In this document: positions 53,757-60,947 of the stretch, in pieces | How the letters are laid out: each line of letters begins with the position of its first letter | Numbering within the stretch: the stretch's first letter is position 1 | Source of the DNA: Candidatus Roizmanbacteria bacterium UBA1450 | Lineage (GTDB): Bacteria; Patescibacteriota; Microgenomatia; UBA1406; GWC2-37-13 | Length of the DNA stretch: 64,000 nucleotides | Assembly (NCBI GenBank): GCA_002329205.1 | Contig: DCTC01000001.1 | Location: forward strand, 338,221-402,220 | Reading direction: 5' to 3' | Program-made: the position numbers and the translations under genes | The notes under the pieces: generated by a model | The model's input: only the letters and a program-made list of their open reading frames with translations | What the model was told of the DNA's origin: nothing | Databases searched by the model: none

Positions 53757-54548
53757 TTACCAGTAGGTCGGTTTGTACCGCAGCTGATTAATTTCTGTAG
53801 GATCCAAACTCCCTGTCACAGTCCGGACCAACGAATCACCGACTTTTCCGATATGTTCCATAAGAGTATAAGGATGTAATGGATCACTTTCAATGTTCGT
53901 TTGATATGCTCGTAATACTTCATTATCAGTAAGCACAGGTACGATAAAATCTCGTTTTCCCCCGTCAATATATGATATTTTTGTACTCGGCAATACGGCA
54001 AGTGAGTCACGAAACCGCTGTGCCTCTTTGTTGTGTGAGCGCATCGCACGATATCTGCCCAGCATAGCACCGAATGTATCACTCAACCAGAGAATGGCCG
54101 GAAATGTAGGTTGCTCACCGGTCAATGTGCGGGCCACTTCTTTACGTAAACCACTCGGAAGCACTCGAAGAACTTCATCTCCTGTACTCGTAATATCCTG
54201 CACGATCTCTTCTGGAGTCAATCTCGATCCAGCATAATAACCCTCAAATCCCGTGAGTCTGGCTTGCTCACTCCCTACGGCATTTTGTCTCAAAGTTTGC
54301 CATCGTAAGGTGTTTGGATCGAGCTTATGACTCGCTTCTGTTATTGTTTTATAGAACTCTTTTCTTACACCTTCTGGACTCTCATCAGGCATTTTCTTTT
54401 GTACTTGTTTATACAATTCACCTGCCAGAATCGCTTCTGCTCCTCCCAACAAATCAAGAGGACGGACAGGTGGAGTATTCACGATATGAATACTTGACCC
54501 GAGCCGTTCTCGCTTATTTACGCCTTGAGGACTCAATACTTCATTCAT
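53757..54548 (-). CDS. Hypothetical soluble protein, 263 aa
   Basis: No signal peptide or membrane helix. Mostly helical (AEAILAGELYKQVQKKMPDESPEGVRKEFYKTITEA) with a strand-rich patch (KISYIDGGKRDFIVPVLTDNEV). The end, SLDPTEINQLRYKPTYW, faintly recalls the C-terminus of the giant 17027 protein (SLHPTELANILG), which is too little to claim homology. It lies upstream of the TrmB gene on the same strand with a gap of 51 nt. Confidence 0.7.
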   Translation of the reverse strand: MNEVLSPQGVNKRERLGSSIHIVNTPPVRPLDLLGGAEAILAGELYKQVQKKMPDESPEGVRKEFYKTITEASHKLDPNTLRWQTLRQNAVGSEQARLTGFEGYYAGSRLTPEEIVQDITSTGDEVLRVLPSGLRKEVARTLTGEQPTFPAILWLSDTFGAMLGRYRAMRSHNKEAQRFRDSLAVLPSTKISYIDGGKRDFIVPVLTDNEVLRAYQTNIESDPLHPYTLMEHIGKVGDSLVRTVTGSLDPTEINQLRYKPTYW

Positions 54549-54693
54549 AACTTATAGTAATTAATAACTTCTTCTATTGTATTACCTTTTCATAAATATT
54601 GATATACATCACGGTTACATATATAGTTCTTTTTTTTAATACATCACCAGTTCATACCAATAATTAGTTTTTTAAAGTTAATAAACCCATAAT

Positions 54694-54727
54694 AAAAAGA
54701 CCGAAGTTGGAACCAACTCCGGTCTTT
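54694..54727 (-). terminator. Intrinsic terminator of the tiny membrane protein operon
   Basis: On the minus strand a 15-bp stem (AAAGACCGGAGTTGG with CCAACTTCGGTCTTT, one G-U pair) has a minimal loop and is followed by a T-rich end. It lies 17 nt after the stop of the 54745 gene. It is the cleanest terminator in the window. The rest of 54549-54744 is AT-rich and holds nothing else I can support. Confidence 0.85.
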
Positions 54728-54744
54728 GTTAAGCTAAATACCGA

Positions 54745-54966
54745 CTACTGAGGAGTACCCTCTCCTTGATTGATATTCACATCAATTTCGTCAGGAACCT
54801 GTATCTCAGTTCCTCCGTTTTCACCTCCTGTATTAGGTGTGCCTCCAAATCCAAAATTACTTCCAAAAAGGAAAAAAAGTATGACTAGAAGAACGACTAA
54901 GAGAATACCAAATATCATTCCCATACCCAAGCCATGCTCGGAATTACGTACACGTGTTTCTTCCAT
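54745..54966 (-). CDS. Tiny single-pass membrane protein, 73 aa
   Basis: The start MEETRVRNSEHG at 54966 is chosen because GGGGGTGAG lies 7 nt upstream; the longer frame would run through that SD. One membrane helix (about 16-36: MGMIFGILLVVLLVILFFLFG) is followed by a Gly/Asn-rich, then acidic, extracellular tail. It follows the broken tiny gene by 40 nt and shares its promoter; a strong terminator follows. The family is unknown. Confidence 0.8.
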   Translation of the reverse strand: MEETRVRNSEHGLGMGMIFGILLVVLLVILFFLFGSNFGFGGTPNTGGENGGTEIQVPDEIDVNINQGEGTPQ

Positions 54967-55006
54967 AATTGCACTCACCCCCTCTCAATTGAACTTGTAA
55001 AACGAG

Positions 55007-55158
55007 TTACATCCAACCAAGTAACCGTAAAACTAAATAGATTACTAAAACAATTACAATTGCCCCTCCTATACCACGAGGTACCGGAATAAAGGCCAAG
55101 ATAAGATTTACTAAAAAAGAAATATGAGAATTCCTACTATTAGCTCTATGAGTCCCAT
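55007..55158 (-). pseudogene. Tiny two-helix membrane protein gene interrupted at a T6 run
   Basis: The ATG at 55158 follows GGGAGGTGAG by 3 nt. The frame codes MGLIELIVGILIFLF and then meets TAG (55113-55111) at a run of six T (55118-55113). Adding one T restores a frame that continues LVNLILAFIPVPRG, IGGAIVIVLVIYLVLRL, LGWM and stops at 55007, giving a 50-aa protein with two membrane helices and a central Pro/Arg turn, similar in outline to DUF3309. Possible causes are a slippage error in sequencing, programmed frameshifting, or a real mutation. The segment is not on simple ORF lists. Confidence 0.65.
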
Positions 55159-55202
55159 ATACTCACCTCCCTTCAAAATTATGAACTTGGTTAATCAAAG
55201 TT

Positions 55203-55208
55203 ATTATA
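55203..55208 (-). promoter_or_regulatory. -10 box of the tiny membrane protein operon
   Basis: Minus-strand TATAAT, 44 nt before the ATG at 55158; the predicted leader of about 38 nt carries the strong SD. No convincing -35. Confidence 0.5.
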
Positions 55209-55322
55209 CAGATTAGATTGTCATGAGGCTTAATTTCTTACTAGCCATTGATGAAATTTCAATACAATATTTACATTTGATTCAGCTCACAGATTAAAGA
55301 AGTATCTATACGAAGAGATGGT

Positions 55323-55328
55323 ATAATA
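55323..55328 (+). promoter_or_regulatory. -10 box of tRNA-Leu
   Basis: TATAAT ends 14 nt before the tRNA-Leu 5' end. Confidence 0.5.
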
Positions 55329-55342
55329 AACAAATTCATTAG

Positions 55343-55426
55343 CCGGAGTGGCGGAATCGGCAGACGCGCACGGTTCAGAGCCGTGTGATAGCAATATCGT
55401 GGAGGTTCAAGTCCTCTCTCCGGCAC
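55343..55426 (+). tRNA. tRNA-Leu (CAG)
   Basis: Class II cloverleaf: acceptor GCCGGAG/CTCCGGC, anticodon stem CACGG/CCGTG with loop TTCAGAG (CAG at 34-36), a long variable arm, T arm with GGTTCAAGTCC, discriminator A73. Confidence 0.95.
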
Positions 55427-55433
55427 AAGAATG

Positions 55434-55548
55434 GACTCTAGTATTTGGTCTTTAGTCACCGGTACATATATTCTTCAATATATGCGCCAAACACCTATCT
55501 TGTTTTAAAGATAATCGAACGTCTATAGTCCAACGTCTGATGACTATT
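55434..55548. repeat. Degenerate GGACT/GTCTA repeats between tRNA-Leu and tRNA-Ser
   Basis: GGACTCTAG, TTGGTCTTTAGTC, GTCTATAGTCC and GTCTGATGACTATT resemble the strings between tRNA-Trp and tRNA-Arg at 49057-49122. No gene is seen here. Confidence 0.45.
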
Positions 55549-55549
55549 T

Positions 55550-55639
55550 GGAGGTGTCGCCTAGTGGCCTATGGCAGAGGTTTGCTAAACCTCCGAGCAT
55601 CTAAAAGTGCTCGCGCGGGTTCGAATCCCGCCACCTCCG
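55550..55639 (+). tRNA. tRNA-Ser (GCT)
   Basis: Class II cloverleaf: acceptor GGAGGTG/CACCTCC, anticodon stem GAGGT/ACCTC with loop TTGCTAA (GCT at 34-36), long variable arm (GAGCATCTAAAAGTGCTC), T arm with GGTTCGAATCC, discriminator G73. Confidence 0.95.
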
Positions 55640-55687
55640 CAAATAGGTGGAGGGATGAGATATGCATAGATTCATCCCGGTTACAAC

Positions 55688-56515
55688 CTATGACTCCAAT
55701 CTTTTCAGTTTCATAGGGATTTTATGTTCAAAATCATCTTGTATGAACCAAGCCTGCGCATCAAATTCCCGCACATTGTACCCTCTCTTTTCAAGCCAAA
55801 CCTTTTGGAAAAATCTGCATATTAGATTTATTTTTTTTATCAAAATGGATTTCTGTAAAGGTCTATAGTTAATATTATTTTTTAATAAATTTTGTTGAAC
55901 ATTTGGAAACATTTCCCCTACCCAATCATTGCTTACAAGCAATTTATGATGGAAATATCTCTCATCATACATAACTTTTATTTGCAGCAATTCATGGGCG
56001 GTGTACTCATTTTTTTTATCCGACGGCAACTGGAGAGAGTCCTCATCCATAAATATATTCCAGCATAAATTTTTCATTGTTTTGTTTCCTGCTAATGACA
56101 TCACCCTTGTTATAAGCAAAACCCATGCCCTGGTAATCCAGAGCGTGTCGCGACTGGTAATTACAAATAAATCAATATCATCGTGAGAATCTGCATCCAG
56201 CATGCTAAGCGAACCTGATATACCTATTAATTTAACGGTTGGAATCTGCCCAAACCACCCTACAATTGATCGAAAATCTGCGATAAGTGCTTGTGAAATA
56301 CGCTCCTTTTCCAAATATCTGACAAATACCGCGCTATTACGTGCATATCTTCCGTCGTTATAAAAAAGCTCATTTGAGCGAACCAGTTTGTTGAGATAAT
56401 CCTCCAGACTACTGAGAGAAATTTGTTGAGGATAAAATCGGTGTATCTCAGATAAAAGTGGCGGGTAATCAAATACTGCATAGTATCGCAAAATATGAAG
56501 TATTGCTGATTTCAT
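55688..56515 (-). CDS. Nucleotidyltransferase-fold protein, 275 aa
   Basis: The Pol beta-type motif is GISGSLSMLDADSHDDIDLFVIT (Gly101-Ser102, Asp113, Asp115). An N-terminal winged-helix-like region (1-60) precedes it, and a long helical C-terminus with two hydrophobic segments follows. Some relatives modify sugars or act as adenylyltransferases; the substrate is not evident. The ATG lies next to the stop of the 56517 gene, so the two are probably translated together. The partner is a glycosyltransferase, which suggests an envelope role. Confidence 0.82.
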   Translation of the reverse strand: MKSAILHILRYYAVFDYPPLLSEIHRFYPQQISLSSLEDYLNKLVRSNELFYNDGRYARNSAVFVRYLEKERISQALIADFRSIVGWFGQIPTVKLIGISGSLSMLDADSHDDIDLFVITSRDTLWITRAWVLLITRVMSLAGNKTMKNLCWNIFMDEDSLQLPSDKKNEYTAHELLQIKVMYDERYFHHKLLVSNDWVGEMFPNVQQNLLKNNINYRPLQKSILIKKINLICRFFQKVWLEKRGYNVREFDAQAWFIQDDFEHKIPMKLKRLES

Positions 56516-56516
56516 A

Positions 56517-57281
56517 TCATTGAGGTTCGCTGCCGAATATAATTGAACTCAGTTTAGCTTTTAATAGAAGTAATACAAAAGACAAAAGACGGGTTTGACG
56601 TTTGATTCTCCAGGGCTGTTTGACAAGACGGAATAACCATTCTAACCCTACTTTTCTTATAACTATTGGGGCTCGGGCTACTTGACCACTCGCAAAATCA
56701 AATCCTCCCCCTACTCCCATACAAATACAGCCTTTCAATTGGGTTTTATGATCCCAGAACCACTTCTCCTGCCATGGGGATCCGAATGCTGCAAATATAA
56801 TCTGTGGCTTGTAATCAGCCACTATAGAAAAAATTTGTCTTTCTTCTTCGATTTTTGGAGATTTAATATTTTGAATTCCGGTTATTCCTTTGAAAAAACT
56901 ATGAGGATATTTTTTTTGATAGCACTCTGCTAGCTCTTCTGCTATATTTGCCTTTCCACCCAAAAGGAGAACGTGAAGACCCTCTTTTCCTTGTTTTTTT
57001 ATAATTGTATCCATCAAATCTACTCCGGTAATCCTATCTCCTACCTCAATTCCCAAAAAAGAGCCTCCTAGAGCTACACCAATTCCGTCGATAATCTGAA
57101 TATCGCCTTCTGACAATATTTTCCTAAATAGATCATCCTTTTGAGCAATCATCACATTTTCCGGATTTATTGAAACAATATGTAAAAATACGCATGATTT
57201 ACTTATGCACATGTCAATCTGCTCTAGGATACTCCTAAGATTTCGGGGTTTTATTTCGACTTTTAAGAAATTTTCTCTCAT
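56517..57281 (-). CDS. WecG/TagA/CpsF-family (GT26) glycosyltransferase, 254 aa
   Basis: Motifs in order: IIDGIGVALGGSFLG, DRITGVDLMDTI, VLLLGGKANIAEELAE, FAAFGSPWQEKWFWDH and GVGGGFDFASGQVARAPIVIRKVGLEWLFRL. This order is diagnostic. The enzyme adds ManNAc or a similar sugar to a lipid-linked GlcNAc. The start MRENFLKVEIKPRN at 57281 is preferred: TATATA ends 6 nt before it and it matches the family start; an upstream ATG at 57299 is possible. It is followed by the nucleotidyltransferase gene. Confidence 0.92.
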   Translation of the reverse strand: MRENFLKVEIKPRNLRSILEQIDMCISKSCVFLHIVSINPENVMIAQKDDLFRKILSEGDIQIIDGIGVALGGSFLGIEVGDRITGVDLMDTIIKKQGKEGLHVLLLGGKANIAEELAECYQKKYPHSFFKGITGIQNIKSPKIEEERQIFSIVADYKPQIIFAAFGSPWQEKWFWDHKTQLKGCICMGVGGGFDFASGQVARAPIVIRKVGLEWLFRLVKQPWRIKRQTRLLSFVLLLLKAKLSSIIFGSEPQ

Positions 57282-57308
57282 ATTCAATATATAGGACATG
57301 CAAATATT

Positions 57309-57470
57309 TTATTTATTACTTTTTTGTTCAATTAATTTCAATGCAATTTGGAAAGTTGCAATAATTTTTGATGTATTTAAACGCAATAAATTACCTATCG
57401 ACAATACATTACTATATCCCGCATGGACATTTTCTCCAATTTTTAGAAAAATATCATTTTCGTAATTTTC
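57309..57470 (-). other. Startless open frame, possible gene remnant
   Basis: Between mreB and the GT26 gene (57300-57506) a minus-strand frame of 54 codons lies between two TAA codons and reads like protein (DIFLKIGENVHAGYSNVLS, then NLLRLNTSKIIATF), but has no ATG. A plus-strand ORF of 55 codons from 57298 overlaps it. It could be a decayed gene or chance in AT-rich DNA. Nothing else is seen here. Confidence 0.25.
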
Positions 57471-57506
57471 TTATATAATCTTCTTTTTATAGGTCGATTT
57501 ACTCAA

Positions 57507-58526
57507 TTATTTAATTGCTTTTTTATAGCTGTCAAGATTCTCAATTGCCATTCCAATCCCTCGTATAACACAGAATAAGGGTTCTTCTACTACAAATGCG
57601 GGAACTCCCGTATAATAAGTTACATATTTATCTAAATTCTTCAGCATAGAAGAGCCTCCCGACAATACAATACCCTTCTCAACAATATCGGCAGCCAGCT
57701 CTGGAGGACTTTGTGCAAGCACCTCTTTGACACCCTCGATGATCTGTTTTAGAGGTTTTTGTAAGGCCTCATTTATACTATTTTCCCCGATTTCCAATAT
57801 TTTGGGGAGTCCGGACTGAGTATCTCTCCCTTTTACTTCTATAGCTTTAATATTCAATTTTTCTCCTTCTTTCGGTTCGCCCAGGTGTGCATTTCCGATT
57901 TTCATTTTGATATCTTCCGCCGTACGCTCACCTATATGAAGACTATGCTTTTTTCGCATGTGTGTAAGGATCGCTTCATCAAATTTCGTACCGGCTGTTC
58001 TGACAGTTTTAAATACCACCAATTGACCCAGTGAGAGAATTCCTATCTCAGCAGTTCCGCCGCCGATATTCACAATCATATGTCCGGAAGGCTGTGATAT
58101 AGGGATACGGGCGCCTATCGCCGCTGCCAATGGTTCTTCGATGAGATAGACATCAGAGGCGCCTGCTTGTTTACATGCTGCAACTACTGCTCGTTTTTCT
58201 ACCTGCGAAGAACCTCCCGGGATAGAAATCATAACTTCCGGCCAAAATAACCTGCCTTTTAATGCTTTGCGCAGATAATACGTAATCATGGCTGAAGTAG
58301 TTGTAAAATCAGCGATTACCCCTTCTTTCATAGGTCTTGCAGCGATAATGGTATTGGGGGTACGACCCAGCATCTCTCTGGCGTCTTCACCGACAGCAAG
58401 AACTCGCTTATCTTCTTTTGAGTAGGCAACTACGGTCGGTTCATTTAATACGATACCTTCTTTAACGACGTAAACTACGGTATTGGCTGTTCCCAGGTCA
58501 ATGCCGACTTTCTTTCGGAAAAACAT
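57507..58526 (-). CDS. mreB: Rod-shape determining protein MreB
   Basis: 339 aa, usual length. Actin-fold signatures: GIDLGTANTVVYVVKEGIVLNEPTVVAY at the N-terminus, ARPMKEGVIADF, ISIPGGSSQVEKRAVVAACKQAGASDVYLIEEPLAAAIGA, NIGGGTAEIGILSLG and GIVLSGGSSMLKNLDKY. It polymerises at the membrane and directs cell wall elongation. No mreC/mreD follow. It is divergent from the PEGA gene; a 22-bp palindrome lies 39 nt upstream. Confidence 0.97.
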   Translation of the reverse strand: MFFRKKVGIDLGTANTVVYVVKEGIVLNEPTVVAYSKEDKRVLAVGEDAREMLGRTPNTIIAARPMKEGVIADFTTTSAMITYYLRKALKGRLFWPEVMISIPGGSSQVEKRAVVAACKQAGASDVYLIEEPLAAAIGARIPISQPSGHMIVNIGGGTAEIGILSLGQLVVFKTVRTAGTKFDEAILTHMRKKHSLHIGERTAEDIKMKIGNAHLGEPKEGEKLNIKAIEVKGRDTQSGLPKILEIGENSINEALQKPLKQIIEGVKEVLAQSPPELAADIVEKGIVLSGGSSMLKNLDKYVTYYTGVPAFVVEEPLFCVIRGIGMAIENLDSYKKAIK

Positions 58527-58564
58527 AAAAACTAAAAAATTTATTGCATGTATTGAATGTAAGG

Positions 58565-58586
58565 AATATTCGTCTAGACGAATATT
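58565..58586. promoter_or_regulatory. Perfect 22-bp palindrome in the mreB/PEGA divergent region
   Basis: The half-site AATATTCGTCT is followed directly by its exact reverse complement. It is in the 155-bp region between mreB and the PEGA gene, so it is well placed as an operator for both. A 10-bp palindrome (AATAGCTATT) occurs further right. Confidence 0.65.
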
Positions 58587-58681
58587 ACGTGTTATTTATT
58601 GTATAATAAGTGAGAAGAAAATACTGATGAATAGTCAAAATGACTATATCATAATAGCTATTCTAAATATAAAAATAGATC

Positions 58682-60043
58682 ATGAAAATTGTTATTGATA
58701 CAACGAGGAACCTTTTTCTTCGTTTGTTTTTTTTTACTCTGTTCGTCGTTATTCTCGTGGGAGTAATCGCATATGCACGAGGATATCGCTTCAACTTTAG
58801 AGAAGGTACCGTATCATCAACCGGAATTCTTTCAGTCAACTCCAATCCACGTCCGGCAAAAGTATATATTAATGGCTCTTTGCATGGAGCAACAGATACA
58901 AATCTTACCTTGCCATACGGGCACTATACTGTTGAAATAAAGAAGGAAGGTTACTCTAGCTGGAAAAAAGATGTTTCATTAAAAGGAGAAATTGTAATGA
59001 GTTTAAATGCTCTTTTGTTCTCAAAAAATCCATCTCTAACGCCCTTAACTAATATTGGGATCAGTAAAGCAATATCTGTCGGAAATACTGACAAAATTAT
59101 TTTGCTTAGTACAACAGGCGATAGTGAAAAAGATGGCATCTACTTATTCGAACCGAGCAGTCAACCACTGACGATTTTTCCTCCTCTGAGACTGCTTATG
59201 CTACAATCACTTCTTGATCCTGAAATTGATATGAATACAGCTGAATTTGAATTTGATCCAAACTTTCGTCAAGCAATCGTCACATTTTCTTATAAAATCG
59301 ATGAATCTCTTGTAGAAGATACCGAAGTTCCAACCGTTTCATATCTGGTTACCCTTGAAGGACAAAATGTCGAGCTTTTTGATATTACCAACTCAAAAGA
59401 GACTATTCTAGCCCGATGGAATGTAGAAAAAAATAAAGAACTCCTCAAAATAATCGAAACATTGCCCAAAAAACTCCAAAAAACAGCAACAGAGTCCTTT
59501 TATATAGTATCACTTGCACCCGATGAAAAGAAAGTAATGTACGTCGCAAAGCAGGATGCTTCATTGCCTATCGTACTTGACCCTCCGCTCATTGGAGCCA
59601 ATCAAACAAAAGAAAGCCGGGATATACAAAGAGGCAAATTGTATATTTATGATAAAAAAGAAGACAAAAACTTCCATATCCCACTCAGCAAAGAAATTCA
59701 AATTCCAACACCTACAGATACAATTCCAGAACCTATTCCGACAACTACAATTGAACCTGTGCAATCACCGACTCCGACACCGCCGCAAATACTCAATGAA
59801 GAACTCGTACACTCGATCCAGCAGACTGTATTGTGGTACCCTACTTCTGACTATATTGCAGTCAAAGAAGATAAACAGATCATCGTTATGCAATATGATG
59901 GGGAGAATAAAGAAGTAGTCTATGCAGGTCCCTTCAATTCCGAATATTTTGGTATCTCACCGGATTGGAACCTTATGGTAGTCATCAACCTCAACCCGCA
60001 AAACAATCCCTATGGAGATCTTTATTCTGTCGGTATTCGCTAA
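58682..60043 (+). CDS. Membrane-anchored PEGA-domain protein with beta-propeller-like body, 453 aa
   Basis: One membrane helix (about 13-31) precedes a PEGA domain (about 48-103: ILSVNSNPRPAKVYINGSLHGATDTNLTLPYGHYTVEIKKEGY). The rest (about 115-453) has propeller-like strands with a Pro/Thr-rich insert near 355-378. PEGA domains bind or pack against the cell wall or S-layer. It is divergent from mreB, which suggests a shape or wall link. It is convergent with the sortase gene (stops 2 nt apart). Confidence 0.85.
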   Translation: MKIVIDTTRNLFLRLFFFTLFVVILVGVIAYARGYRFNFREGTVSSTGILSVNSNPRPAKVYINGSLHGATDTNLTLPYGHYTVEIKKEGYSSWKKDVSLKGEIVMSLNALLFSKNPSLTPLTNIGISKAISVGNTDKIILLSTTGDSEKDGIYLFEPSSQPLTIFPPLRLLMLQSLLDPEIDMNTAEFEFDPNFRQAIVTFSYKIDESLVEDTEVPTVSYLVTLEGQNVELFDITNSKETILARWNVEKNKELLKIIETLPKKLQKTATESFYIVSLAPDEKKVMYVAKQDASLPIVLDPPLIGANQTKESRDIQRGKLYIYDKKEDKNFHIPLSKEIQIPTPTDTIPEPIPTTTIEPVQSPTPTPPQILNEELVHSIQQTVLWYPTSDYIAVKEDKQIIVMQYDGENKEVVYAGPFNSEYFGISPDWNLMVVINLNPQNNPYGDLYSVGIR

Positions 60044-60044
60044 T

Positions 60045-60761
60045 CTACTCCGATACCCGCTCCGCAAAGACCAACTGTCTTTTCAATGTAGTTCCGGGCG
60101 GCCAACAGGTTTGAAGCGTAAGAAATTCACGATCAGTCTTGCGCGTCAGGTATTCCACTTCTGACGGATCCACAACTTCCTTGCCGGTAACCCGATATAC
60201 GTACCTTTGACCTTTGTAGAATATATTTATTTCATCGCCAGTCTCGAGTTTGTACAACAAATAAAAAACGGCATTGTACGTCCCGACATTCCAAATATAA
60301 TCCGTTGAATGAGCAAACAGAAAAATATGACCGCCTTCACCCGGATACGCTGTCCCTTCTGCGTGGGCTACACCCGTCTGAAGCGCCTGAAGATAGGCTT
60401 CTTTATCGGTCACACTTACATTGGGCAACACAACTGCATTAGCTGCAATTTTTGGGATAACAATACTATAATCTGCATCAAGGGGTACCAGAACCTCCAT
60501 ATTTTCTTTTTTAGCAGCTTCTGACAATGAGCCCTTGGATGCATCAATAGAAAATTCCCGGGTGATTTTCTGCTCTTCTCCCGGGGATGCTACCACATAC
60601 GTCTTCTTTGTTTGCTGTTCATAGAGATATCGTACTTCTTCTTTAATAGGCTGATAGAATGTTTTACTAATAAAAAACAATGAGGAAAGAATCATAAAAT
60701 TCCCGACCGTACGAAGAACAAGTGTTAGAACGAAGTCTTTAGTAAAAGTGTGTTTCGCCAT
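60045..60761 (-). CDS. Sortase, 238 aa
   Basis: A membrane helix (about 11-33) precedes the sortase barrel with all three catalytic residues: His151 (FLFAHST), Cys219 (LTLQTCWPP) and Arg228 (TTLKRQL). The TLQTC signature resembles class E/D enzymes. It anchors proteins with an LPxTG-like signal to the wall; the cohesin protein at 9911 has LPESG as a possible substrate. A TGATAAGAT extended -10 ends 6 nt before the ATG. Confidence 0.95.
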   Translation of the reverse strand: MAKHTFTKDFVLTLVLRTVGNFMILSSLFFISKTFYQPIKEEVRYLYEQQTKKTYVVASPGEEQKITREFSIDASKGSLSEAAKKENMEVLVPLDADYSIVIPKIAANAVVLPNVSVTDKEAYLQALQTGVAHAEGTAYPGEGGHIFLFAHSTDYIWNVGTYNAVFYLLYKLETGDEINIFYKGQRYVYRVTGKEVVDPSEVEYLTRKTDREFLTLQTCWPPGTTLKRQLVFAERVSE

Positions 60762-60767
60762 AAGAGT

Positions 60768-60776
60768 ATCTTATCA
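60768..60776 (-). promoter_or_regulatory. Extended -10-like box of the sortase gene
   Basis: Minus-strand TGATAAGAT; the hexamer ends 6 nt before the ATG. Confidence 0.5.
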
Positions 60777-60801
60777 GTTATGTTCATGAAAAGCCATGTT
60801 G

Positions 60802-60853
60802 TGCCGCTGGGAGGAATCGAGCCCTCGACCTTACCTTCCTACCCGTTGTAATG
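60802..60853 (-). pseudogene. Diverged 3' half of a tRNA
   Basis: Directly after tRNA-Arg(CCT), on the same strand, GGTCGAGGGCTCGATTCCTC then CCAGCGGCA mimics a T arm and acceptor end. About two thirds of the final 30 positions match the end of the neighbouring tRNA. There is no 5' half, D arm or paired acceptor, so it is not a working tRNA. Confidence 0.5.
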
Positions 60854-60927
60854 TGCCATCGAGAGGAATCGAACCTCCAACCTATCCCTTAGGACGGGAT
60901 TGCTCTATCCTATTGAGCTACGATGGC
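60854..60927 (-). tRNA. tRNA-Arg (CCT)
   Basis: Acceptor GCCATCG/CGATGGC, D arm AGCTCAATAGGATAGAGC with A20, anticodon stem ATCCC/GGGAT with loop GTCCTAA (CCT at 34-36), T arm GGAGG TTCGATT CCTCT, discriminator A73. It reads AGG. Confidence 0.94.
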
Positions 60928-60947
60928 TTTTGTCTTGCTATATTGTA

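Noticed and set aside
55271..55459. Minus-strand ORF reading LVPERGLEPPRYC
   Set aside because: It is the antisense of tRNA-Leu; this PERGLEPP-like string is a known artefact of tRNA genes.
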